Shown in pieces: positions 16,805-24,760 of a stretch of DNA of 64,000 bases. The notes below the pieces were generated by a model. That model had not been told where the DNA came from. It searched no databases and saw nothing but the letters and a program-made list of their open reading frames with translations. Numbering within the stretch: position 1 is the first letter of the stretch; every line of letters starts with the position of its first letter. The position numbers and the translations under genes are program-made. Source of the DNA: Hyphomicrobiales bacterium (lineage in GTDB: Bacteria; Pseudomonadota; Alphaproteobacteria; Rhizobiales; Rhizobiaceae); contig UBYA01000011.1 in assembly GCA_900469615.1 (NCBI GenBank), positions 868,001 through 932,000 of the forward strand, written 5' to 3'.

Positions 16805-17838
16805 CCGTTCAGGAGCAAACAATCGCCCCAACCGCCGAAAGCATATCGATGGTGCGTCTGCCCAAGCAGCTTCTTCATGTGCCTGTGACGATGCTGATTT
16901 TTTCGATCGTCGTCGCCTGCCTTGCCAATTCCTTCTGGCTGTCCGCCGCGACGTCCGCCGTTGCGTTGTCGCTGTCCGTTGCCGGGCTTGCCATTCTTTA
17001 CGGCCAGCTTGGCCTCGTTTCTCTCTGCCAGTTTGCGCTTGTCGGCGTCGGCGGCTGGATGACGCTTCGCGTCGGCCACGCCTTTCATCCGCCTTTCGAG
17101 GTCAGCCTGCTTGCCGGCGGCGTCGTTGCCTCGGTGGTGGGGCTGGCATTCGGCGTGCCGGCGTTGCGTCTGCGCGGTCTCTATCTTGCGCTGGTGACGC
17201 TGATGCTTGCCGGCGGCTTCCAGATCGTCATCAGCGCCTGGGGGTTCCCCGACGGCGGCCCTGGTTTCCTCGGAAGGGCCGATGGCTCCGGCCGGGCCAT
17301 GCTGGCAAGACCGGCAATAGCGGGCGGCGAGGTTTCCTATTTCCTCTATGTCTGCGCGGTCGCGACGATCGGGCTCCTGATCGCGCAGGGCCATAAGCTT
17401 GCCCGTCCCGGCCGGGCATGGGCCCTGATCCGCAAGGGCGAGACGGTTGCGGTCGCAAGCGGCGTCAACGTGCTGATCTACAAGGCGTGGGCCTTCGCCT
17501 TGAGCGGTTTTCTCGCCGGCCTGGCCGGCGGACTGCTGGCAGGCAATGTGGGCCAGCTCGACGGGCGTGCCTTCGGCGCCTTCGAAAGCCTCAATCTCTT
17601 TGCGCTCGCCATCGTCGGCGGTGTCTTCAACTGGTATGGGGCCGTTATCGCGGGCCTGCTTTTGCGCGCGGTGCCGGCGCTGCTGACCGATCTCGGTATC
17701 GACGGCTACGTTACCATCGGGATTTTCGGGGTCGCCCTGTTCCAGGCACTGGCAACGGCGCCCTCGGGCATTGCCGGGCAGATATCGGCTCTCATTGCCC
17801 GGCTGAGCGCCGGTCTCTCCCGGGGGAAGACGCGATGA
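16801..17838 (+). CDS. LivM-type ABC transporter permease
   Basis: 345 residues. After a hydrophilic N-terminus of about 25 residues come eight or more spans, with the LivM hallmark LSVAGLAILYGQLGLVSLCQFALVGVGGW and the substrate-channel stretch PALRLRGLYLALVTLMLAGGFQ. The coupling loop reads PGRAWALIRKGETVAVASGVNV. The ATPase gene follows with a four-base ATGA overlap at 17835. It pairs with the LivH-type permease to form the transmembrane channel. Confidence 0.87.
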   Translation: MTVQEQTIAPTAESISMVRLPKQLLHVPVTMLIFSIVVACLANSFWLSAATSAVALSLSVAGLAILYGQLGLVSLCQFALVGVGGWMTLRVGHAFHPPFEVSLLAGGVVASVVGLAFGVPALRLRGLYLALVTLMLAGGFQIVISAWGFPDGGPGFLGRADGSGRAMLARPAIAGGEVSYFLYVCAVATIGLLIAQGHKLARPGRAWALIRKGETVAVASGVNVLIYKAWAFALSGFLAGLAGGLLAGNVGQLDGRAFGAFESLNLFALAIVGGVFNWYGAVIAGLLLRAVPALLTDLGIDGYVTIGIFGVALFQALATAPSGIAGQISALIARLSAGLSRGKTR

Positions 17839-18539
17839 TCAAGATCGATAATCTCATCGTTCAATTCGGCGGCGTCCGGCCGATCAACGAGCTCAGTGCG
17901 GTGCTGACGGCTCCCGTCGCGGGCCTCATCGGCCCGAACGGCGCGGGCAAGACCACATTGCTCAACGTGCTCTCCGGCTTCGTGAAGCCAATCCAGGGCT
18001 CGGTCTCGCTCGGCGAGCGGGCCTTGCTGCCGATGACGCCGCTGCAGCGGGTGCGGGCAGGTCTGCGTCGTTCGTTCCAGACCGAGCAGGTGGTGGAGGA
18101 TCTGACGGTGGCCGGCAACATTGCCGCAATCGCCGACCATGTCGCCCGCACCGGACATCATTCCCACGCAGTCGAGCAGGCTCTCGCTTTCGTCGGCCTG
18201 ACCGATCTTGCCGATCGGCTCGGCCAATCCCTCAATCTCTTCCAGCGCCGTCTTGTCGAACTGGCAAAATGCGTGACCGGCGAGCCGAAGCTCATTCTGC
18301 TCGATGAGCCGGCCGCGGGCCTGACCGAAGAGGAAGGAAAGACCTTTCGTGAGCTGGTGCTGCGCATTCCGGCGGAATTCCGGGCGCAGGTCCTGATCAT
18401 CGACCACGACGTCGAGCTTATCCGCTCCATGTGCAGCGAAACCATGGTGCTCGACTACGGCAAGCTTCTGGCGCTCGGCCCGACGCAGACCGTGCTGGCC
18501 GATCCCAACGTCCGGCGCGCTTATCTGGGAGAGTTCTGA
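17835..18539 (+). CDS. LivG-type ABC ATPase with unusual signature motif
   Basis: 234 residues. Walker A is GPNGAGKTT (about residues 33-41) and Walker B LILLDEP, with the switch His in IIDHD. The ABC signature expected before Walker B is replaced by SLNLFQRRLVELAKCV; even the usual LivG variant LAYGQQRR is not kept. The partner encoded at 18542 has a canonical LSGGQ, so the heterodimer would have one standard and one degenerate ATP site. Energises the importer encoded upstream. Confidence 0.85.
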   Translation: MIKIDNLIVQFGGVRPINELSAVLTAPVAGLIGPNGAGKTTLLNVLSGFVKPIQGSVSLGERALLPMTPLQRVRAGLRRSFQTEQVVEDLTVAGNIAAIADHVARTGHHSHAVEQALAFVGLTDLADRLGQSLNLFQRRLVELAKCVTGEPKLILLDEPAAGLTEEEGKTFRELVLRIPAEFRAQVLIIDHDVELIRSMCSETMVLDYGKLLALGPTQTVLADPNVRRAYLGEF

Positions 18540-18541
18540 GA

Positions 18542-19258
18542 ATGGGCGACATTTCCGAAGTTACAGTCGAAAAGCTCGTCGTCGAGCGCGGCGGCAAGCG
18601 CGTCATCCACGAGGTTTCCTTTTCGGTCGCGGCCGGCAAGATCACGACATTGCTCGGCGCCAATGGCGCCGGCAAGTCGAGCACGGTCATGGCGATGGCC
18701 GGCGTCCTGCCGCGGGGCGGCTCCGTGCGTCTGGGCGGCACGGCGCTGGAAGGGTTCTCGCCTGACCGCATCCGCCGCGCCGGTCTCGCGCTCGTGCCGG
18801 AAGGGCATCGCGTGCTCGGGCGGCTTTCGGTGGAGGACAATATTCTCGTGGCGGCGCTCGACGGCTCGGCGGCTGCGCGCCGCGAAGGTCTCGACCATGC
18901 CTATGGGATATTTCCGGAGCTGGCCGAACGGCGGCGTCAATCGGCATCGGATCTTTCCGGCGGTCAGAAGCAGATGGTGGCGATGGCGCAGGCTTTCGTC
19001 GCCAGGCCGCGCTTCATGATCGTCGACGAGTTGTCGCTTGGCCTCGCGCCGGCCGTTGTCAAGCGTCTGGCCGAGGCATTGAAGATCGCGGCCGACCGCG
19101 GCATTGGCGTCCTGCTGATCGAGCAGTTCGCCAATCTCGCGCTCGATCTGGCCGATCAGGCGCTCGTTCTGGAGCGTGGGCGCCTCGTTTTCTCGGGCGC
19201 TGCCGCGACGCTCAAGGCCCAGCCGGACATTCTTCACGGCGCCTATCTGGCAAGCTGA
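18542..19258 (+). CDS. LivF-type ABC ATPase
   Basis: 238 residues with a complete nucleotide-binding domain: Walker A GANGAGKSS, Q-loop region RAGLALVPEGHRVLGRLSVEDN (the PEGR/H-type LivF mark), signature LSGGQKQMVAMAQ, Walker B FMIVDELSLGLAP and IEQF. It starts two bases after the LivG-type stop codon. Together with the LivG-type protein it powers the importer; the operon continues into an SDR gene 15 bases downstream. Confidence 0.87.
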   Translation: MGDISEVTVEKLVVERGGKRVIHEVSFSVAAGKITTLLGANGAGKSSTVMAMAGVLPRGGSVRLGGTALEGFSPDRIRRAGLALVPEGHRVLGRLSVEDNILVAALDGSAAARREGLDHAYGIFPELAERRRQSASDLSGGQKQMVAMAQAFVARPRFMIVDELSLGLAPAVVKRLAEALKIAADRGIGVLLIEQFANLALDLADQALVLERGRLVFSGAAATLKAQPDILHGAYLAS

Positions 19259-19273
19259 AGCGAAGGAGACTTC

Positions 19274-19990
19274 ATGACGTTTTCTGCCGATCTTTTTTCC
19301 GGACGAACGGTCGTCATTGCCGGCGGTACATCAGGCATCGGTGCGGCGACTGCCCGGCGCTTTGCCGATCTCGGCGCCCGCGTGCTGAGTTTCGGGCTTG
19401 GAGCGTCGATGGCGCCGCCGAGCCGGCGGATCGAGAACCATGAGGTCGACGTGCTGAAGCCGGGCGCGCTGGAATCTTTCTTCACCTCGGTCGAGGCGAT
19501 CGACATTCTCGTCAATTGCACCGGTGTCAGCCGCGATCGGGGCGAATGGGCGAAGGCGACCTTCGACGAGGTGATGGCGATCAATCTGACCTCGGTCATG
19601 GATTGCTGCCGGCTGGCGCGTCCTCGCATGCAGGCGGGATCGGCAATGGTCAACATCGCGTCGATGTACTCGACCTTCGGCGCTGCCGACCGCCCGGCCT
19701 ATGCGGCAAGCAAAGGGGCAATCGTGCAGCTGACGAAATCGCTCGCCCAGGAATATGCACAGGCCGATATCCGTGTGAACGCGGTGGCGCCCGGCTGGAT
19801 CGTCACGCCCTTGAGCCGGGCGCTGTTTGCCGACGAGCCGGTCTCGGCACCGATCCTGCGCCGCATTCCGGCAGGCCGATGGGGGGCTGCCGAGGAGGTT
19901 GCCGATGCCATCGTCTTCCTGTCGTCCGACGCTGCACGCTATATCACCGGCGCCTGCCTGCCGGTCGATGGCGGTTATCTCACCTCTTAA
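19274..19990 (+). CDS. Short-chain dehydrogenase/reductase
   Basis: 238 residues, classical SDR. The cofactor loop is VVIAGGTSGIGAATARRFADLGARVLSF, NNAG is replaced by VNCTG, and the catalytic residues are S in VNIASMYS plus Y and K in PAYAASKGAI. C-terminal ITGACLPVDGGYLTS is typical. It follows the LivF-type gene and precedes an AraC-family gene at 20001, so it is probably co-expressed with the importer and GMC/aldehyde dehydrogenase genes. It may oxidise or reduce a hydroxyl or keto group on the imported substrate; the actual substrate is unknown. Confidence 0.85.
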   Translation: MTFSADLFSGRTVVIAGGTSGIGAATARRFADLGARVLSFGLGASMAPPSRRIENHEVDVLKPGALESFFTSVEAIDILVNCTGVSRDRGEWAKATFDEVMAINLTSVMDCCRLARPRMQAGSAMVNIASMYSTFGAADRPAYAASKGAIVQLTKSLAQEYAQADIRVNAVAPGWIVTPLSRALFADEPVSAPILRRIPAGRWGAAEEVADAIVFLSSDAARYITGACLPVDGGYLTS

Positions 19991-20000
19991 GGATACGATC

Positions 20001-20945
20001 ATGGCTGCAGCACTCCAACGGCATGTCGATACCGCCAGCGGGCGTGCGTTCGCCGGGCTTGCCCGCAACCTGTTCGGAAATGTCCGGCTCGACTTCGGCG
20101 CTGCCGACGAGGAAAAGAGCCGGATGATGTCGGCCATGCTCGGCGTGTGCCGGCTGACGCGGCTGGAGGCGGACCGGCACATCGTTTTCGGCGACCGTGT
20201 CATGGCCGGTCCGGGCGATCCGGATGCGATCAAGCTCATCGTGCAGACGGAAGGCAGCGCCTCGCTGGTGCAGGGCGGTTTGCACGCGCCTGTGTCGCCG
20301 AACGCGCTCGTGCTTTACGATCCCGGTCGTCCATACATGCTGACGAACAGCACATCGGTTCGCCAACTATTGTTGCAGCTGCCGCGCCATGCGCTGCCCC
20401 ATGAGGCCGTGGAACGATTGGTGCGACCCTTCACGGCACATTCCGAGCATGACGGCATGTGCCGCATTCTGTTGTCGCTGATGGACTCGACCATGCATGA
20501 GCTCGACCATCTCGACGAGGCCCGGCGCGCAAGTGTCGGTCAGACCATGATCGATCTCGTCCGCACCATGATCAGTGCTGATCTGCCGTCGGCGAGGCCG
20601 GTTGCCAATCCGCTGGATCTGCTGTTGCAGCGGATCAAGGATTTCATCGATATCCATCTCGCGCGTCCGGACCTGACCGTGACGATGATCGCGCGGCGTA
20701 TGGGCTGCTCCGTGCGCTATATCTATCGCGCATTCGAGGCCGAGTGCCTGACGCCTTCGGACTATATCTGGGATCTGCGCCTGCAGAGAGCCGCAGCGCG
20801 GTTGCGGGATGCAGGCGGCTATGCGGGCGAAATATCCGAGATTGCCTTTGCGCTCGGCTTTTCCTCCAGCGCGCATTTTTCGCGCGCCTTTCGGCATCGC
20901 TATGGCGTCTCGCCGAGGCAATGGCGCAAGGCGCGAATTTCCTAA
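20001..20945 (+). CDS. AraC-family regulator
   Basis: 314 residues with an N-terminal AraC_binding_2-type effector domain and a C-terminal AraC helix-turn-helix pair: LTVTMIARRMGCSVRYIYRAFEAECLTPSDYIWDLRLQRAAARL and ISEIAFALGFSSSAHFSRAFRHRYGVSPRQWRKA. ATG 20001 follows GGAT ten bases after the SDR stop codon. It closes the cassette that another AraC gene opens at 10363. Possible targets are this cassette or the convergent NTF2/MoaF/SDR genes. Confidence 0.85.
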   Translation: MAAALQRHVDTASGRAFAGLARNLFGNVRLDFGAADEEKSRMMSAMLGVCRLTRLEADRHIVFGDRVMAGPGDPDAIKLIVQTEGSASLVQGGLHAPVSPNALVLYDPGRPYMLTNSTSVRQLLLQLPRHALPHEAVERLVRPFTAHSEHDGMCRILLSLMDSTMHELDHLDEARRASVGQTMIDLVRTMISADLPSARPVANPLDLLLQRIKDFIDIHLARPDLTVTMIARRMGCSVRYIYRAFEAECLTPSDYIWDLRLQRAAARLRDAGGYAGEISEIAFALGFSSSAHFSRAFRHRYGVSPRQWRKARIS

Positions 20946-20953
20946 GCAGGCGA

Positions 20954-20979
20954 GGCGGCCCGGCTATACCCAGGCCGCC
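20954..20979. terminator. Hairpin between convergent genes
   Basis: GGCGGCC (20954-20960) and GGCCGCC (20973-20979) form a seven-base GC stem in the 42-base gap between the AraC gene and the convergent NTF2-like gene. There is no T run, so it is only a weak bidirectional terminator candidate. Confidence 0.35.
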
Positions 20980-20987
20980 GCCATTCC

Positions 20988-21377
20988 TCAACGCATGGAT
21001 TCGGCCACTCTCAGCGTGTCCGTGAATTGCTCGAAACGCCGGATCTTGTCGCCCGCCACGCCCCAGACATGGACGACACGGGCCTTGAAGGGCTTGCCGG
21101 TCAGCTTGTTCGTGCCGCTATAGTCTCCGACAGCCACGACCTCATCGCCGGCGTCAAGGAGACGCTCCAGCTTGAAGGTGTAACCATCGAAGGCCTGGCC
21201 GAGCGCCTGGAAGACGTTTTTGAAGATCTCCTGCGGACCGACATAGGTGCCCGCGCAGGGAAAGCCATCCATCTCCGTCCAGCGGCAATCCGGAGCGATG
21301 TCGGCGAGCATGCCATCCATGTCGCGGCGGTCGTTGGCGTCGTAGTGTGCTTTTACGATATCGAATGCTTTGCGCAT
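20988..21377 (-). CDS. NTF2/SnoaL-like small protein
   Basis: 129 residues, cone-shaped alpha+beta fold of the SnoaL/NTF2 group: an N-terminal helix FDIVKAHYDANDRRDMDGMLADIAPDCRWTEMDG, then alternating strands with GDEVVAVGDYSGT and ARVVHVWGVAGDKIRRFEQFTDT. These proteins are small-molecule isomerases, cyclases, hydrolases or simple binders. It ends a likely operon with the MoaF-like (7 bases upstream) and SDR genes, suggesting a minor metabolic step on an aromatic or amine substrate. No catalytic role can be assigned. Confidence 0.8.
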   Translation of the reverse strand: MRKAFDIVKAHYDANDRRDMDGMLADIAPDCRWTEMDGFPCAGTYVGPQEIFKNVFQALGQAFDGYTFKLERLLDAGDEVVAVGDYSGTNKLTGKPFKARVVHVWGVAGDKIRRFEQFTDTLRVAESMR

Positions 21378-21384
21378 GGCGTCC

Positions 21385-22164
21385 TCACACCGGTTCCTGG
21401 CCGGGCAGATAATAGGTCATCGATGCCTTGCGGATGAAGGCGCCGGCGGGGCTGTTCTGGATGCGCCCGTCGCCGGTGATGCCGAGGAACTTGCCGGTCG
21501 AACGCATGTCGTCGAAATTGTAGAAGAATGTGGATGCAACCGCGATCTTGAATTCCCGGAAGGTGAAAATGTAGAGATTGTCATCGAATTTATAGGTCGT
21601 CGTGAGGTCGACGTCGCCGTGGCCGCGTTGCACGCCGACGAGGCATTGCCAGGCATAGCGCTGCGACGAGAGATAGGTGTGCTCGTAGACATGATTAGGG
21701 CTGTAGGTGAAGTGCGCCCTGAGCCCGATCAGATCGCGGCTCTCATGCGGCACCGGTCCGCTCGCCACGCCGCCATCGATGACACCGGCGCGGAAGATCT
21801 GAGCGACCTGAGGCTCGCCGACGGACTCCTTGAGGTCGCGAACGACCGAGTAGATCGAAAGCACGCGGCGCGTCTCTGTGTTGATGATCAGCGTCTCGGC
21901 TTCCTTGGGGCGGCCAGCGAAGACGATTTCGACGAAATAGGTCTTCGGCGCGACTTCGATCACCTCGGATTTGTCCGTGCCGCCTTCCTTGCCGTCCGAC
22001 CACTTGACCTCGCCTTTCGCGAAGGCAAGCTCGAGCGTGCGGCCGTCGTCGAACCAGATGTTGTGGGACGAGCCGGCAAGCGCCTCCGTTGCCGGCAGGC
22101 GGTTCGTGTCGATGCCATAGGCGAACTCGTCGTAGGTTTTCCAGTCCTTGGGATTCTGGTTCAT
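21385..22164 (-). CDS. MoaF-like two-domain calycin protein
   Basis: 259 residues resembling MoaF, here the protein named for the monoamine regulon of Klebsiella aerogenes, not molybdenum cofactor synthesis. The N-terminal half (LAGSSHNIWFDDGRTLELAFAKGEVKWS...TYFVEIVF) and C-terminal half (DDNLYIFTFREFKIAVASTFFYNFDDMRSTGKFLGI) each look like a lipocalin-type barrel. ATG 22164 has an AGGAG-like site upstream. It sits between an SDR and an NTF2-like gene and beside the hpa operon. The family has no settled biochemical function; the monoamine link fits tyramine- or octopamine-type substrates. Confidence 0.75.
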   Translation of the reverse strand: MNQNPKDWKTYDEFAYGIDTNRLPATEALAGSSHNIWFDDGRTLELAFAKGEVKWSDGKEGGTDKSEVIEVAPKTYFVEIVFAGRPKEAETLIINTETRRVLSIYSVVRDLKESVGEPQVAQIFRAGVIDGGVASGPVPHESRDLIGLRAHFTYSPNHVYEHTYLSSQRYAWQCLVGVQRGHGDVDLTTTYKFDDNLYIFTFREFKIAVASTFFYNFDDMRSTGKFLGITGDGRIQNSPAGAFIRKASMTYYLPGQEPV

Positions 22165-22183
22165 CGCTATCTCCTCTCCTTAC

Positions 22184-22972
22184 TTATTCAACGAAGGCCA
22201 ATGTCGGCAGGTCGACCGTACCGGCGCCGCCATCGACGGTCAGGACAGCGCCATTGATCATCGATGCCTCGGCCGAAGCGAGGAAGCAGACTGCGTTGGC
22301 GACATCCTCGGCGGTTGCCGGGCGGCCGAGCGGCACGTCCTTGGTCACGAGCGCGTAAGCTTCCTCGATGCTGTTCAGCTTGTATTTCTCGACGATGAAT
22401 TCCATCTGCTCGTCGGCCATGGCGGTCGTCACCCAGCCCGGGCATACGGTGTTGGTGCGCACGCCCTTGCGCCCGTAGTCGCGTGCCAGCGATTTCGCGA
22501 GCCCGATGCAGCCGTGCTTCATGGTCACGTAGCCGGCCGCATCCGGACCGGCAAACAGCCCGGCGATCGAGGCTAGGACAACGATATTGCCCTGGCTCTT
22601 GATGAGGCTCGGCAGGGATTCGCGGGCGCTGACGAAGGCAGTGTTGAGATTGAGCCGGACGGCCAGATCCCATGTCTCGTCCGACATGCTGACCGTCGGC
22701 CCGACACCGTGGCCGCCGGCATTGGCGATCAGGATATCGAGGCCGCCGAAGGTCTCGACGACCTTTTCGACCGCGGCCTTCATGGCTGCGCCGTCGGCTG
22801 CGTCGGCCGCGACGACGGCAGCGCCGATCTCCTCGGCAACGGCGCGAAGCGGCTCAGGACGGCGCCCTACGAGCGCGACATTGCCGCCCTCCTGCCGGAT
22901 GCGGCGAGCCACCGCCGCGCCGATGCCCGTGCCGCCGCCGGTGATCAGGGCAGTCTTGTTCTTGAAACGCAT
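22184..22972 (-). CDS. Short-chain dehydrogenase/reductase
   Basis: 262 residues, classical SDR: ALITGGGTGIGAAVARRIRQEGGNVALVGRR cofactor site, ILIANAGGHGVG, catalytic S in VVLASIAGLF and Y-x3-K in AAGYVTMKHG, with INGAVLTVDGGAG near the end. An AGGAGG site precedes ATG 22972. It is the first gene of the SDR / MoaF-like / NTF2-like group, 166 bases downstream of hpaI on the same strand; that gap could hold its own promoter. Substrate unknown; an aryl alcohol or amino-alcohol would fit the surroundings. Confidence 0.85.
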   Translation of the reverse strand: MRFKNKTALITGGGTGIGAAVARRIRQEGGNVALVGRRPEPLRAVAEEIGAAVVAADAADGAAMKAAVEKVVETFGGLDILIANAGGHGVGPTVSMSDETWDLAVRLNLNTAFVSARESLPSLIKSQGNIVVLASIAGLFAGPDAAGYVTMKHGCIGLAKSLARDYGRKGVRTNTVCPGWVTTAMADEQMEFIVEKYKLNSIEEAYALVTKDVPLGRPATAEDVANAVCFLASAEASMINGAVLTVDGGAGTVDLPTLAFVE

Positions 22973-23138
22973 ATGTCCTCCTATTGGCTTTCCGGTTCAT
23001 CATGGCCGATGCGTACAGGGACGTCGCGTCCAGCTGTGCAGTCCGTTTTGACTGAGCGTGCACAACGCGTCGCCTGTGGCGGAAATCTGCTTGAAATGAC
23101 GCAAGCTCACACGACGCCGAAGAGGGCTGCGTCAGCGC

Positions 23139-23945
23139 TCAGTAGACCTTTGCGTCGGCAACGGGCTTGGCTGCCTCTGTCTTCTTGAAATCGTCGAGGA
23201 GCTTGGTCGTGGCGTTGGCAAGCAACGTGACGTCGTTGCCGATCGCAACGAAGGTCGCGCCGAGTTCCAGATAGCGTTTCGCAAGCGAGAGGTCGCCGAT
23301 GAGGATGCCGGCGGCCTTGCCGTGTGACTGGATTCTGGCAAGTGCCTTTTCGACCTCCGCCTGCACCTCAGGCGCACCCGGCTTGCCGAGATAGCCCATG
23401 TCGGCGGCAAGATCGGCAGGGCCGATGAAGACGCCGTCGACACCTTCGGTCGAGGCGATATCGTCGAGGGCAGCAAGCCCAGCGCGGCTCTCCACCTGCA
23501 GGAGCAGGCAGATCTCGTCATTGGCCGTCGCAAGGTAATCCGGAATGCGGTTGAAGGCGGAGGCGCGGGCAAGGGCAGCGCCGACGCCGCGCACGCCATG
23601 CGGCGGGTATCTGACCGCCTTGACCATGGCTTCCGCCATCTCCCGGCTTTCGACCATCGGGATCAGCAGGGTTTGCGCGCCAATATCGAGCATCTGCTTG
23701 ACGATCCAGGTTTCGCCGATCGGCGGACGGATCACCGCATGGCTTGCCGTGCCCTTCATCGCCTGCAATTGCGAGACGAGAAGCGGCACGTCGTTCGGTG
23801 CATGCTCGGCGTCGAGCAGCAGCCAGTCATAGCCGGCGCTCGCGCAGATCTCGACCGTATAGGCGTTGGCAAGCGCCTGCCAGAGGCCGATCTGCGCTTT
23901 CCCGTCCTTGAGGGCCTGCTTGAAGAGGTTCCTTGGCGCCGGCAT
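23139..23945 (-). CDS. hpaI: 4-hydroxy-2-oxoheptanedioate aldolase HpaI
   Basis: 268 residues, class II pyruvate aldolase of the HpcH/HpaI family. It cleaves 4-hydroxy-2-oxoheptane-1,7-dioate to pyruvate and succinate semialdehyde, the last carbon-carbon cleavage of the homoprotocatechuate pathway. Strong landmarks are WLLLDAEHAPN with catalytic H48, VIRPP, LLIPMVES, RYPPHGVRGVGAALARAS and GVDGVFIGPADLAADMGY (metal Glu/Asp region). It is the last hpa gene of the operon, 11 bases after hpaH. Confidence 0.95.
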   Translation of the reverse strand: MPAPRNLFKQALKDGKAQIGLWQALANAYTVEICASAGYDWLLLDAEHAPNDVPLLVSQLQAMKGTASHAVIRPPIGETWIVKQMLDIGAQTLLIPMVESREMAEAMVKAVRYPPHGVRGVGAALARASAFNRIPDYLATANDEICLLLQVESRAGLAALDDIASTEGVDGVFIGPADLAADMGYLGKPGAPEVQAEVEKALARIQSHGKAAGILIGDLSLAKRYLELGATFVAIGNDVTLLANATTKLLDDFKKTEAAKPVADAKVY

Positions 23946-23956
23946 GGTTCACTCCT

Positions 23957-24760
23957 TCATGCAAAGAACAGGCTGACCGACCCGTACGGGCCGAAATCGG
24001 CAGTGATCGTATCGCCATGCCGCGCCTCGATCGGGCGGATGAACGATCCCGCCAGCACGATCTGGCCGGCCTCGATGCCGTCGCCATACTGCGACAGGCG
24101 ATTGGCAAGCCAGGCGATGCCGCGTGCAGGCTGGTTGAGAACGCCGGCGCCGAGCCCGGTTTCCTCGACTTCCGCATTGCGGCTGACGATCGCGCCCATC
24201 CAGCGCATGTCGATCTGGTCGGGCCGCACGGCGCGGCCGCCGGTGACGATGCCGGCATTGGCGGCGTTGTCGGAGATGGTGTCGACGATGGTACGCGCCT
24301 TCTTCGTTTCCGGATCGACGCGCAGAATGCGGGTATCCAGGATTTCAAGGGCGGGCGTGACGTAATCGGTGGCATTCAGCACGTCGAAGATCGAGATGTT
24401 CGGTCCCCTGAGCGGCGCCTTCATCACGAAGGCGATCTCGGCCTCGATGCGCGGCTGGATGAAGCGGTCGGCCGGCACCGTCGCACCGTCTTCGAACATC
24501 ATGTCGTCGAAGAGTACGCCGGAATCGGGGATGTTGATGTTGAGGGCATATTGCATCGCCTTCGACGTCAGCCCGATCTTCCAGCCGATCGGCTTGCGGC
24601 CGGCGGCGATCTTCTTCTGCACCCAGGCGCTCTGGACGGCATAGGAATCGTCCATGGTCATCTGGGGATGCTTGAGCGAGAGGAGCCCTGTCTGGACGCG
24701 CGTCCGCTCGGCCTGATCGAGGCTTTCAGCCGCAGCCTGGATTTCGTCATGCGACAGCAT
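23957..24760 (-). CDS. hpaH: 2-oxo-hept-4-ene-1,7-dioate hydratase HpaH
   Basis: 267 residues, the usual length. It adds water to 2-oxohept-4-ene-1,7-dioate to give the HpaI substrate. The fold is the FAH-like hydratase/decarboxylase group; GRKPIGWKIGLTSKAMQYALNI, IEAEIAFVMKAPLRG and VLNATDYVTPALEILDTRI match HpaH closely and contain the metal-binding glutamates. The ATG overlaps the stop of the preceding hydrolase-family gene by one base (TGATG), so translation is coupled. HpaI follows after 11 bases. Confidence 0.95.
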   Translation of the reverse strand: MLSHDEIQAAAESLDQAERTRVQTGLLSLKHPQMTMDDSYAVQSAWVQKKIAAGRKPIGWKIGLTSKAMQYALNINIPDSGVLFDDMMFEDGATVPADRFIQPRIEAEIAFVMKAPLRGPNISIFDVLNATDYVTPALEILDTRILRVDPETKKARTIVDTISDNAANAGIVTGGRAVRPDQIDMRWMGAIVSRNAEVEETGLGAGVLNQPARGIAWLANRLSQYGDGIEAGQIVLAGSFIRPIEARHGDTITADFGPYGSVSLFFA

